From Leucaena leucocephala (taxonomy: Eukaryota > Streptophyta > Magnoliopsida > Fabales > Fabaceae), in NCBI GenBank assembly GCA_037074615.1, contig CM073518.1, positions 4,340,001-4,404,000 of the forward strand: a DNA stretch of 64,000 nt, written 5' to 3'. The position numbers were made by a program, and so were the translations under genes. The notes beneath the pieces were generated by a model. The model searched no databases and was not told the DNA's origin. It was given only the letters and a program-made list of their open reading frames with translations. Each line of letters begins with the position of its first letter. The stretch's first letter is position 1. Below are positions 23,319 through 34,572 of the stretch, piece after piece.

Positions 23319-23960
23319 TCAGAAAGTAAGTTTTGAGATTGAAATAATATGAAACTGAAAATGTGGAATGAAGAGGACATTATCAATGATGAGCTGCTCA
23401 GAGATGCGAACAGATCCAGATTGAGTTGCCTGAACAGAGGCGCTATGATGCAAATTAACAAAGATAGGTGTAATAGGAGGAAGAGAAATGATTAAAAATG
23501 AAAGACAACAGATATGGTCCGTGGCTCTTGTATCTAAGATCCATAAGTCTTTAATCGGAAAAGAAGAAGATAAAGCAAGAGTACCTGTGGTAGCATTATT
23601 GACTATATGACTAGAAGAAGAAGAATCTTTTTGAACCAATTGCAATAACTTTTGATATTGTTCTGCTGTGAACCTGAGATGTGGAGTAATGTTATGTTGC
23701 TGAAGGTTTGGCGTTGACACAGAAGGTGAAAGATTCTCTTTGCTCTCTGTACCCTGAGAAACATTATTGACAGAGGATGAATTGCGAAATTTGAAACCTA
23801 GAGGATATCCATGTTTCTTGTAACATGTCTCAACTGTATGACGAAACTTTCCACAATAAGTGCACTGCTTATTATTCCGATCCTGATTCTGAGAATTATT
23901 GTTCCTCCCAGTCTTAGCAAGAATCACATTAGAGTTAGTAGGTGTTATGAGAATTCCCAT
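23319..23960 (-). pseudogene. Copia gag zinc knuckle plus protease-like fragment
   Basis: The longest surviving open piece of the element (213 codons). It holds the C-X2-C-X4-H-X4-C knuckle (CTYCGKFRHTVETC) that binds genomic RNA and an aspartic-protease N-terminal motif with the usual G of D-S/T-G replaced by R. It ends IISISKLTF, where Copia polyproteins normally continue into the integrase; here a stop and a deletion follow. Confidence 0.8.
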
Positions 23961-24141
23961 TTCCTTTCCTTGTTGTAGAACAAGAGAGAAAGCCTTACTG
24001 ATAGAAGGAAGAGGGTCAAAGAATCATGATATGAGATTTGACTGTACAATATCTATTACTGAGTCCTTTCAAGAACCGTAATCTTCTTGTTGATATTTAT
24101 TTACTCGTTCAAAAGCACCACAAGAACAACGATTAGCACAA

Positions 24142-24919
24142 GGTTGTGCATGGGCAGGGTTGGGCAGGGCTGTCTCTATGCCCGGTGCCCTGCCCGAAAA
24201 AAGTATGGGCTGTATTTTGCAGCCCGATGCCCGGCCCTACCAGATAAAAGCCATAACCATTTTGGGCTGGGCATGGGCGGGCTGGGCATGTCCAAGTTTT
24301 GATGACATGCTCATGTTATAAAAAAAAATCTGCAATTATAAACTTATAAAATAATACCATATTCATATGTTTTTATGACTTAAATAATATCCATAATTCA
24401 CTAAGAATAAAGCAACAAAAATATAATAATTAAATTCTTGAAATACATTGTATGTAAAAAAAGCCTTAAAGTATAAGTAATTTACAATTGTAACTTTGCA
24501 TCAATCTCCCTAATGTTGACAAATATTAAGTATCTAAAAAAATAAAATAAACAATTATAATTTATAATGTAATCATATGATGATTAATAAAGTTAAAAAA
24601 AATTAATATAGTTATAAATATTAAAAGATACAACTTATCTACTTAACTACTCATATTTTTAAAATAACCCTCTAGTCACCAGTAACTATCATATTCTCCC
24701 TTCTAAGTGTAGCATTTAGGGGAAAAAGTAAAAAAAATAAAAGAAGTGGTGCTTATGGGCAGGGCAGGGCAACCCCCTGCCCGGTGCCCAGCCCGAAAAA
24801 AGTATGGGCTGAATTTTGTAACCCGATACCCAGCCCTGCCCTATATTTATCGGGCTGGGTAGGGCTATTTTAGTACGGGCTGGGGAGCATACCGGGGTAT
24901 GGGTTTTATGCACAGCCCT
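24142..24919. mobile_element. hAT-like non-autonomous element, copy 2 (778 bp), inside the Copia gag
   Basis: Begins ggttgtgcatgggcagggtt and ends gggttttatgcacagccct. The flanks tagcacaa and aagcacaa are a probable 8-bp target-site duplication. GC-rich ends and AT-rich middle match copy 1 at 20969-21780 over almost the whole length. Removing it brings two parts of the Copia gag frame back together, so it is younger than the Copia insertion. Confidence 0.8.
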
Positions 24920-25449
24920 AAGCACAATTACAGACTGGAGGAGGACGTAAATTGAGCAATTCATCCTGAATTATTTCGAGTTTTGTGAAATATTTGCTTA
25001 TACTGATATCTCCCTGTTTGGAAGCATATAAATCATCTTGAAGATCCGCAATTATGAAGATGTCACACTGTGAAAATCGGTTTCGAAGATCTTCCCAGAT
25101 ATTTGAGGCCCTGTCGATTTACAAGATACTTTGAGCTATTGTACTGAAAATAGATATTGTGAGCCAAGCCACTATCATGGTATTACCCCGTTCCCATATT
25201 GGGAACATAGGATCAGATTGAGACGGCATCTGAATAGATCCGTCCACAAAGCTATATTTGTTCTTCGACTGCAACGCCATCTTCATAGCTCTCAACCAAT
25301 AACGGTAATTACTTCAATTCAGAATAGGAGATACTAAAATCAGTGATGGATTTTCATTATGATGTAGATAGTATGGGTTTGATGGATTTTGTACAGCATT
25401 TGTGATCTGAGAAGAAGCAGTCATCTCGAAAAATCAGTTGGAGGAGATC

Positions 25450-25735
25450 CACTCTGATACCATAACACATGATATGGATATGTGAAGAAGGAAAATAGAT
25501 CTCAAAGAAAGAGAGAAAAAAGAGAGAAGGAATAAAGAGAGAGGTGAATTTGAAGTATTGAAAATTACTTTACTGTACTGCATGCATCGTATATCATATA
25601 TATACACGTGTAAGAGGCTATATGTACCGCTGTCACTTAATTTAACCTTAACTAACTTGAGTTAGAAACTGACTAACTAATTACTTTCTGGCTAACTAAT
25701 TACTTTATCATCTATTAGAAGGAGGGTCTGACGTG
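25450..25735 (-). repeat. Probable 5' LTR (or part) of the Copia element
   Basis: Lies directly upstream, on the minus strand, of the primer-binding site. It is AT-rich with purine-rich blocks (gaaagagagaaaaaag), the end facing the PBS reads catatca, and it includes an imperfect taactaa repeat (gactaactaattacttt). The outer boundary is not fixed because the partner LTR is lost. Confidence 0.45.
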
Positions 25736-28669
25736 TCGTCCCCCGGGTAAATCTCAGAGTTGCTTCTCCTCCATGCCGGGCACTCACCCAGAGACCCGCA
25801 CCGAGGGACCGCCATTAATACGATGACGATGGAGTTAACTAGCGGTTCAGTGGTGCTGCGTAATCAAGGGCTTAAATCATTATTAAACCTAGTTTTCGTT
25901 TAGGTGTCTTTAGTTTTTACTTTGTTTAGTGGCTGTTTTTTTATCGGAAATCTACGATTGAAGGATGACGGTTCGACGAGTCTTCCTTCCATGACTTCAG
26001 TCGAAGTTGTTTCAACTGTTTAATCAGTAATTAAATAAACGTCGTTTCCTTATAACTGACTATGAAAGCGCCTTCCTTTCATCTTCTGTCATTGTTGCTG
26101 TTCTAAATCTGATTGAAGAGGATCATTATATGGATTCTAAGAAGATGCTGATTAGATTATACCAAATAAAAGTCATGATCTATGATATATATACGAGGAA
26201 GGGGAAGGCTCATGAGAAAATATCTGAAACATGAGGTGAGGGGATCTAGTTCCATGAGGGGAATTTTGTTTTTAATAGGGGAATTGAAAGATGGGGTCCA
26301 TATGGTCCCACTATCTGCAATTTGGAAAGTGCTAGTCCCCTCCTGATAGCCATACCCTGTCAGCAAAAATCTTATCCTCTGCCTTGATTCAATTTATGAT
26401 ACGTGTTCTATTGCTAACTCCCTAGGATACATCCCTAACATGTGATTATTTGATTTGAGATGTTGTTCTCGCATTAAGTCGCAGGAACAGCTTCTGTTTG
26501 CTTCATTTGTTGTGAACAAGATGATGCTAATTTGGTGTGGCCACAATTTTAGAGCATGAACCTTTCTGTTGCATGTGTTTTCCAGGAGGGGGGGAAAACC
26601 GTTCTGACATAGAAAGGAATAAGCTTTGAGCATGCTGAGGACAAAGGAATGTAATTAGCACTAATCTCCGACGTGTTTATCTTCCTACTCTTTGATTTGA
26701 TGGTGTATCTTTCTATTTGCCCCAGATGTCTCAGTAAGAACTGTATATTTGTCTTATTATCAGCATTTCTCGTTCTGATTAGCAAATTTAATTTATACTA
26801 TTTGTGCTAACAGTAACCATCATAATTGCAACTAACAGGCGGGACTGTACTGTTGGCCAACTGTGAGGGTGGGGTCCTAACAAATTAAGTCCCTGTTTCG
26901 TCTGAGTCGCTTGAAGCAACCAGAAAATAACACAGCAAAGAGACTTCCTCCCCTGCGCAGTTGACTGCACTGATTTAAACAACAATTTTTATAAACCCTA
27001 CATTTCTCCATTATATTACACCATGATGCAATGAAAATGGGAAGTGTCCGACCAAGATCTTATAACAGCCCACTTTTATCTGTAAGAAACCATTGCCAAC
27101 TGACCATGATCTATGTCAGAATCCTGCTCTCATGGAACTTTTTGGCAAAACGTCCTATCATAATGTTAATCTTACTTTTATATGATTTTTCTGCAGAATA
27201 AGGGTTTCTGTAATTTCATAACTCATACAATTATAATCTTCCCGCGCACTGGATAGTAAAAGTTAATTACTTGGATACCTTTTCTACATGTAACATGTTT
27301 TTTTACCTATAACTTTTGAGTGTTTGGTTCAATTTAAGCTTAAAACATCAACCCCTGCCATATTCCGGAATTCCACTCAACTATTCTCTTAATTAAGAAA
27401 ATATATATTACTCCATTCTATTCTTAATATAAAATATAATTTATAATATAAATTATACTATAAAATAAATTTTATATTAATGATATAATTTCACGTACCC
27501 ATTTTTTTGTTTGCGAACAATTTTATCGTACTCTTTATTTTTTTATATATACTAAGTACCCTTTATTACCAATAGTAGGAGAGCATAAAAAAAAGGAGAG
27601 CATAATATCTAATTTAATTAATAAAAATATCAAGCGAAATTACATGGTAACTGCGAAGTTTGTCCGTTTTTGAATTCCCTAAAATAACCTTGACGCAGCA
27701 AGGCCCTCAAGCCCAGAATACGAGCCCGGTGCGTACAAGTGGATCGAACACAACTTAGGATTAAGACATTCCCTGAGGGCATTTCACAAACCAATCCCGT
27801 TTAATTAAGTTAATTTAAAAGAAGATAAAGAAAGATAAATAAGGTAAGTAGAAGAGGGAAGAAAATATTTTTTACTTAGTTTAAGAAAAAAAAAGAAAAT
27901 TTATTATAAATTGATAAATATACTTTTATTATTTTATTTTATTTGTATAACTTCATCCTTTTTCTCTTATCTTTTTTGAACATGTACTCGAAACGCACAA
28001 ACTTTTCTCGCTCTTTCTTTCACTGAGAAAATTTCAAATGCCTCCTTCTTCTGAATCACTATTCTAAGCTCACTCATTTCTATATAAACTATATTCTTCC
28101 CAATTATTCTCTATAATTCTCATATTTTTTCACTTTTCTATAAACTCTGGAACTTATAAAAGCACAAAGCCAAATGGGAAAGTATTCTACAAATGAGTGT
28201 ATTAACGAGAAACTAACCTCTATATCCTTAGACCCAGATCATCACCAATCTGAGACGAGCTCCAATAATGGCGATAACATTCTGGCGAGAAGATGGTGGG
28301 TCTGGAAGATGAAGATAAACGAAATATTTCGAAGGGTAGTATTGGAATATACAAATATTACTATAGGTAATTTTATTAAAAAGAGACAAAAATCTCTCAC
28401 CAAAAAGAGACAAGAATCTTGTACCAAATAAAAATAAAAATAAAAATAAAGATGGCTAAACAAATTTTCTCTCCAACAGTGGAAAAAGGTGAAAATGACC
28501 ATTTCGTTCGTTTGATTCGCGTCGATGACCTTCTTGATCCTTAAACCCAATCCCAACTCGGTCTTGAAATTTCGAGGTAAAAGTTCAGACACTTCCAAGA
28601 CGCAAAATTTACCGTCGTAATCGCCCACAACACATAAGTTTCAGAACATATCAGAAATCTCTACCGAAA
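25736..28669. other. Intergenic, no supported gene
   Basis: No family could be recognised in either strand of this 2.9-kb stretch. An 85-codon frame at 28174-28431 ends in a low-complexity repeat (KKRQKSLTKKRQESCTK) and looks like chance. The last 200 bases are likely the COPT5 promoter and leader. No RNA gene recognised. Confidence 0.45.
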
Positions 28670-29113
28670 ATGATGCATATGACCTTCTATTGGGGCTACA
28701 AAGTCACCCTCCTGATCGACTCCTGGAGGACTCGTTCATGGACGAGTTACGCCCTGAGTTTACTTGCCTGCCTGCTCGTCTCTGCTTTCTACCAGTACCT
28801 GGAGAATCGCCGAATTCGCCTGAAGCTCATTTTATCTCGGAGGCCGTCTCAGACGCCGCAGATCCGGACTCCTCTTCTGCGATCGAATCTCGTTGGAGAA
28901 AACGCCAGGTTGGGAGTGAAGATCGCCGGAGCGATTCTGTTTGGGGTGAACTCGGCCATCGGATATTTGCTGATGTTGGCCATCATGTCGTTCAACGGAG
29001 GGGTCTTTATTGCTATCGTGGCAGGCCTTTCCATCGGCTACTTCTTTTTCAGGAGTGAGGGTGAGGTAGAGGATGTTTCACTTGTTGCTGACAATTCTTG
29101 TGCCTGTTCTTAG
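28670..29113 (+). CDS. COPT5: COPT5-like copper transporter (CTR family), complete, intronless
   Basis: 147 residues without introns, as usual for COPT genes. It opens MMHMTFYWG, a short N-terminus with a Met motif. Three membrane spans lie at about 25-44, 83-106 and 111-127. The second carries the copper-gating M-X3-M (M102, M106). The third carries G-X3-G (G119, G123), needed for trimer packing. The C-terminal CACS is a possible copper-binding end. Short length and absence of a Met-rich ectodomain point to the COPT5 branch, which in Arabidopsis exports Cu(I) from the vacuole/prevacuole. The ATG at 28670 is the first of the frame; the next Met is adjacent. Confidence 0.93.
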   Translation: MMHMTFYWGYKVTLLIDSWRTRSWTSYALSLLACLLVSAFYQYLENRRIRLKLILSRRPSQTPQIRTPLLRSNLVGENARLGVKIAGAILFGVNSAIGYLLMLAIMSFNGGVFIAIVAGLSIGYFFFRSEGEVEDVSLVADNSCACS

Positions 29114-30189
29114 TTACCAAACTTGAGGAAGATCGATTGTGTTTTGAATTTCCTCATACACGATAATTAATTGTATAATTATATTATTTTTTGCTTTTGG
29201 GAATTCAGGATCTGGTATTTAGGATGATGACTTTTGTGATATATATTTCTGTATGCATCATATCTGTTTTATACTGAACTATTTAATCTGAAGTTATGTT
29301 TGTTTTTAACTGGCGTCTTGTTTCTACTGCTTGAGGGGCTTTATAGTGGTGGCAGTAAAAATGCCTTGACCTATTTGGCAAAGATGCCACAACTGAACTG
29401 TTATGTAATCCTCCAAAGAATGAATGCGCCATAAGAGGGACTGTTTTCAATGAGATCAGAAATTCCCATGTGGTCAATTGACAGCACTGTTGAAAAAGAT
29501 GAGAAATTTTAACTTGTAGTTCTTACTTGGCGTTTAATGAAGCAACCCAGAGGCCACAAGTTGTATGGAAGTGGAATGGAGTTTGTCAGAATCCTTTAAG
29601 CAGAAATAGGTACTGAAGCATTAAGTAGAAGTTTCAACTGTATTCAACAGCTTCAAACTAGAATTCTGATAGATCCAGGGACGAATCTATAGCTTATGAA
29701 ATGGATTTTGCTGCCCCCGCCCCCAAAATGCATCATATTTTGGATTCATTACCAAGTTTTAAAATTAAGGGAAACAACCTTGTCATAATCCACTTTTGTA
29801 TGGATGGATCAAACTTTTGGAGGTTTTCCTTTAGTTGAGGTTGAAGGCATCTTCCTCCAAACAGTCGAGTTTGGAGTACCTTCAGTTCTTGCCGTTTACA
29901 ACATTACCTTTCGAATCACCTTTATTGAGACGTAAAGTCCAAGAGAAGGAAAATAAAAAAAAACAAACAGAATGAAAAATGAAGAAACATATAATTTGAA
30001 TAACGTAACAGTAGATATTCTTTTAGAAAAGAAAATCAAGCAGAACCTCAGGATTTCACCCGGATGCACTTCACCTATCTCCCTGAGAATTGGATACACA
30101 GCCTATCCAGAAAGAAATGACCAGTGATTCGCAATACTTCTGCAGTGCCTTGTGCCTATAACACTAACCATAAACCCATTGTGCGTGGG

Positions 30190-30440
30190 TTTAACTCGCG
30201 AATGAGTAAGATATGTGACTACTTGAAGCGTGTTTGAACTCTGGGGAGTACTACTTTATTATGGTTCCAGTCGCGGTACTTGGGAAGACATCTTACCTTC
30301 TAGATGCTTAAGTTTACGCCTGAGGGTAATAGACGGCTCGTCTTGCTCGACATTAGTATTGACTAGGAGGAAGAGAGATTTCACTTTGCCCTTAGATCGT
30401 GAATGTGCTCAACCACTTTCCAAAAAATTCTTTTAACAAA
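30190..30440 (+). repeat. Dispersed SINE-like repeat, copy 2 (best preserved)
   Basis: A tRNA-like head is suggested by gagtaagatatgtgactact followed by gcgtgtttgaactctgg, a B-box-like word (consensus ggttcgaancc). The body contains gggtaatagacggctcgtc and gacattagtattgactagg, and the block ends in an A-rich tail (aacaaaaaaaaaaac). Partial relatives lie at 16370 and 52050. Assignment as a SINE rests on this layout only. Confidence 0.5.
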
Positions 30441-30589
30441 AAAAAAAACTAACAACAACGAGCGAACATCATATATTCTAAAATCAATTAATGCTGATAT
30501 AGTGGTTTAGAAGTTGTTGACAACTCTAATGTTCTCAAATCAATTAATGCTTCTTACATGATACTATCTCATGTCCTAATTATTGAAAA

Positions 30590-32330
30590 TTGTGCCCTAT
30601 GGGCCAATCATTGTATCATGTTATCATATTATTTGCATGTTTACTGTGATAACCATATTTGGATAACTCATGGTCTTATCCTAAATGTCCCTGGTCGGTC
30701 ATTTATGCGGGAGCAGAGATGAAATAAGACCATTATGACTTTGAAGATATATAGAGATATAAATCAAAGTCATAGGCACATGTAAGAGTACAGGGTGTTG
30801 GACCGACCTGCTATGAGAGAGCTGCATGGGTTAAGTCATAAGCTTCTCTCATATACAAGCCATGTCACTATGCCCTTTGACCTGAGATCATCATGGATTC
30901 CTACATGACAAACGCTCAGCTTTGACCTAGTCAAAAGTCACTTTTGACCGAGTGATCATAAAGGCTATGTTCGGGCTTAGTGATTTTTCATGCTGAGGAA
31001 TGTGAATGGTCAAGATGGAATTTGTCCCTCACATTCGTAGAGAGATATTACTGGACCCCTCGATGAGTGAGTGAGTCTATAGTTAGACTACTCAGGGATC
31101 GAGAAAGTAATGGTCAGGAATAGAAGGATGACGTTCACCATGCCTCATCCATGACCGAAATATCGTGTGACAAAAGGGACGTGATATTGTTGTATGAAAG
31201 GTAATATCGTTCAACGATCCTCATATATTTTGGGTAGTCGTAATGTCTTGCTAGAAGCCGCTTACGACTTGTGGGTTAGTATAGTAATTGGCCCACTGCC
31301 AACTTCATATGGGCCTACAGGGTCACACATAAAATAGCTCAACTCGAGCTGTGATGTCTAGGTTCATTGAATCTAAGACATGTCTTGATTCAATGAATAA
31401 TCTAGGGTGAATTTATATATTATATATATATATATATAAATTTGTATTTATATATTATATATAATATAAGAGATATTTGCAAGATTTAATTTATACTATC
31501 ACTTTTGAATTTGAATTTAAATTGATATGATCTATTTAAATTTAAAATTTAAATTGATAAGATATCACAAATTTAATTTATGAGAATAAATCAAATATAA
31601 TTTCGTCTTATCTTTATTAAATAAATAGGTGATTTAAATCTGTGAGACGGATTTAATAAAAACCATATTTATTTAATTAGTTTCTTATCAAATTATACAA
31701 TATATGATATTGTATTAATTTCAAAATTAATATAAGATTAATTCTGAACTCCGCCCAATTAGAAGTCCGATAGCATCCTATATATTTGACATTAGGGGTT
31801 AGGATTCTATACACAACACAACACACAAGAGAAAAAGGGGCAAGGAGAGTGCAAAAGGTTTGCAGATAATAAACTATCGGAATAGAGACGGTGATGACGG
31901 AATCTTGAGAAAACCCTAAAGGGACAAGAGGTGTTAGCACGTCGTTCGTGGTTGGAACGTTATTCGTGTGGATACCGGTAGAGGAAGCCGATCTGAGTTG
32001 TCGACTTCTTGCGAACGAGAAAAGAGCACCAGGTACGACGAGGTCTAGACCAGTTGACACAGAGGTAGCGACCAAATTGGCTTCTGAACGTCAGAAATCC
32101 GAAAAGAGACTACAGGTCGCGACTAGAAGCAGAGGAAGTCGCGACGGCAAACTCCAGAGACGACAGGTCGCGACTAGAAGCTGAGTAGGTCGCGACTGAA
32201 AACTCTAGAGGCGACAGGTCGTGATAGGAAGCTGAGAAGGTCGCGACTGAAAGTTCCAGAGGCGAAGAGTCACGACTAGTGGATACGGAGGTCGCGACCA
32301 AAGTTTGAATACCGAAGGTAACACTTCTTT
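30590..32330 (+). repeat. LTR-like block (solo or truncated LTR), approximate limits
   Basis: Non-coding, with the texture of a long Copia-type LTR. It opens attgtgccctatgggccaat and runs through gggcctacagggtcacacat. The end reads like a transcribed R/U5 region: caagagaaaaagggg, then ttcgtgtggataccggtaga. No primer-binding site, gag or pol follows, and no target-site duplication was found, so it could be a solo or truncated LTR. The family is not identified. Confidence 0.4.
32113..32310. repeat. 51-bp tandem repeat, about 3.8 copies
   Basis: Units start at 32113, 32164, 32215 and 32266, each caggtcgcgac-like followed by agaagc.gag.aggtcgcgac and ctccagaggcga. The spacing is exactly 51 bases. 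Because 51 is a multiple of three, a minus-strand frame (32412-32110) reads a 17-residue repeat (for example SVATYSASSRDLSSLEF) with no stop. The unit is itself a twofold gtcgcgac arrangement. GC content is far above the surroundings. Confidence 0.9.
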
Positions 32331-33145
32331 TTTCTTGACTTAAACACATTCGATAGATCCTGGATGGGAATGGAAAAAATTTTAAAGTTAATTTCCACTG
32401 CGTATCTTCCAATTCCCTTCACTAATTATAAGAATTAGTTGATATTTTTAGATATATTTAGGAAGCTAAATAAATCAGTTAATTGTAACTAATATAATAA
32501 CTAATTGATTATTTTGGATAGATTAAAAAGTATATAATATGAATTCATCTTAAGGGGTTAGATTTGATCACAATTAACTGATTAATTTAGCTTCTTAAAT
32601 TTATCCAAATAAATCAATTGGTTCTTTATAATTAGGACCAAAAGAGTATATTTTTGGGAGCATGCTACTTATTTATATAATATATATGTATATATATATA
32701 TATCGTATAGGAATACATTTCATGATGAACCACCGACGTTGACCAAAGGCATGCGGTAGGTTTATCTCAATAATCAATCAACTAACATGACTTAAAAAAT
32801 GTTAGTGGTTTAGTGCCTGCTGTTCCTTGTAGTTGTTCTGTGATGCAAATGCAAAGACAAATACGATACCTATCACAAGCTTTTCCTTAACATTTACATC
32901 GAGAAATGCAACTTTCCTTCTTTCTATCATCTCTAATTGAACATAAATTTCCAACACAGGTTGTGTTCTGGTGTGATAGGCTTATTTCACATCAAACTAC
33001 AATTGCTTTGTGTATATCTGGACTTTTTGATCCAGCTAAACATCTGTATTTACATTCTGCTAGATAACTACTGAGTTGATAGACAAGCATAAAAAATTGC
33101 TATCTATCTAATTCTAGGGCATATGAACAATATTGAGTCATGCTG

Positions 33146-34572
33146 TTAATTGGCTATATACACAAAGGGTTCTATGAACGTATCATCGAAGTGCTGAAGT
33201 GGCTCCAATATGTTGACCGCATCGCTCATTGTGGGTCTAGGGTGTGGGTGGTGGCTCAAGCACTTGTAAGCCAAGGCGGCGACTTTATGAGCTCCTTTGA
33301 TAGGAAATCGTCCTTCGAGTCGAGGGTCTATGAACTGGTGAAGCTTTCTCTGATCCCTCAACAAAGGCCTTGCCCATTCTACTAGACTTTTCTCTCCATT
33401 TGGCCTTCGCTTATCCATTATCCTTCTTCCTGTTATCAGTTCTAATAGCACCACTCCATAGCTATACACGTCGCTCTTAGTTGTAAGGTGGCCTGTCATG
33501 ATGTACTCTGGTGCTGCATAGCCCTGTGTTCCTATTACTCGTGTTGTTACGTGTGTGTCTTCCCCTTCAGGTCCATCTTTTGCAAACCCAAAGTCTGACA
33601 ATTTAGCCGTATAATCCTGAACTCATTAAAAAAAAGAGAATTATTATACAGTCCTACATAAGCAATCTAATAACTAAAAAATTGCTTAACAAGTGAGTAG
33701 CATGACAGACAACATACCAAGTCTAGTAAGATATTTGAAGTTTTGAAATCTCTATATATCACGGGTTTGTCTGCTTCATGAAGGAAGGCAAGGCCCTTGG
33801 CTGCTCCCAGTGCAATTTTTATCCTGGTTGACCACGGCAAGGCTGCAGCGTATCCTACAAGTAATATAGCCAAAGAAGTTAGCCCTCAGGGCTATAGTAG
33901 AGTGACTAGAAAGAAGGAGGATCTTAAGAAAAGTAACTTACTTCTAAAAAGTTGGCTCTCCAAGCTTCCTCTTGGGATGTATTCATACACTAAAAGCCTG
34001 TGTTCCTCCTCATAACAGTACCCAAGTAAGTTGACAAGATTCGGATGCTTTAGCTGTCCCAGAAAGATTATCTCTGCCTAGAAAAGCAAATACATATGTT
34101 CATGGAAATTGATTTGTGACTGACAAAGGAGTTGGAAAAAAGAAAAAGTAAAGCTATTCATTTACAGAAAACTAACCAGCCATTCCCTATGACCTTGCAT
34201 ACCATCCAAGTTCAGTCGTTTAACAGCCACAGGTTGAGGTTTCAAACCACCAGGTCTAAGCTTATCCTCAACAAATCCCTTGTACACAGGTCCAAATCCA
34301 CCTTCACCAATCATATTACTCCAAGAGAAATTATGTGTTGCTTCTCTAAGTTCTTCAAGTGTAAATGGATAAAGTTTTTGGCCAACAAGGGAGATCGAAA
34401 GATCGTCGATGGCCTGACCGCAGCTCGAAATGCTGATATCAGAGAGGCTTAGTCTCTGAAAAGAACTTTGTTTGGTGATCTTCTTTTTGGATTCCTTCAG
34501 TGGGCATTTATTAGTCTTGTAACAACTGAACATCAAGATGATAGACCTCCATGTAATCTTCTTATGGATCAT
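33146..34572 (-). CDS. ARSK1: RLCK-VII protein kinase, RIPK/ARSK1 type, complete
   Basis: Exons in transcription order: 34572-34177, 34077-33942, 33854-33718, 33616-33146 (TAA). They join in frame to 379 residues. The basic N-terminus (MIHKKITWRS) and SSFQRLSLSDIS are typical of the RIPK branch of receptor-like cytoplasmic kinase subfamily VII. Kinase landmarks: glycine loop GEGGFGPVYKG (89-99), Lys118 in VAVK, catalytic RD in IYRDFKTSN (Asp213), DFG (Asp231) and APE (258-260). All are present, so it should be active. I chose the ATG at 34572; the upstream in-frame TTG is not a start. The symbol rests on position between the CID7 and GPA1 genes, where Arabidopsis has ARSK1 (At2g26290), a root-expressed kinase. 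By sequence alone RIPK (At2g05940) is equally possible. Confidence 0.9.

Larger units (their letters stand above)
22742..25480 (-). mobile_element. Decayed Ty1/Copia retrotransposon (gag-pol remnant), interrupted by a hAT-like element
   Basis: Read on the minus strand. A primer-binding site tggtatcagag (complement at about 25451-25463) is followed by the gag ATG at 25424 with NPSNPYYLHHNENPS. Then come the UBN2-type gag region, a zinc knuckle CTYCGKFRHTVETC (near 23860) and a protease-like segment LDTRATDHIC near 23530. The pol linker continues (SFYEH-type text and ALEQNNTWILT near 22810) and stops after IGCK at about 22765, before the reverse-transcriptase core. The integrase is missing between about 23320 and 23280. 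Frames are broken by several stops. The protease D-S/T-G triad reads D-T-R here. Non-functional. Confidence 0.85.
29114..33145. other. Repeat-rich spacer between the COPT5-like and kinase genes
   Basis: 29114-30180 holds no recognisable gene; its first part is the 3' region of the copper-transporter gene. A SINE-like repeat and an LTR-like block with a 51-bp tandem repeat follow, listed separately. From 32340 on, AT-rich sequence with (TA)n near 32690-32704 leads to the kinase 3' end. No further coding sequence supported. Confidence 0.5.

Noticed and set aside
28174..28431. 85-codon frame upstream of COPT5
   Set aside because: Low-complexity Lys/Gln end, no motif, opposite strand also open. 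Chance frame in AT-rich DNA.
28690..29058. 122-codon open frame overlapping COPT5 in another frame
   Set aside because: It lies wholly inside the copper transporter, which has all family motifs. The overlapping frame shows no domain and results from GC-rich codon use.
32110..32412. 100-codon minus-strand frame with 17-residue repeats
   Set aside because: Open only because a 51-bp repeat unit without stops is tandemly copied. No start context, no gene neighbours; treated as a DNA repeat.
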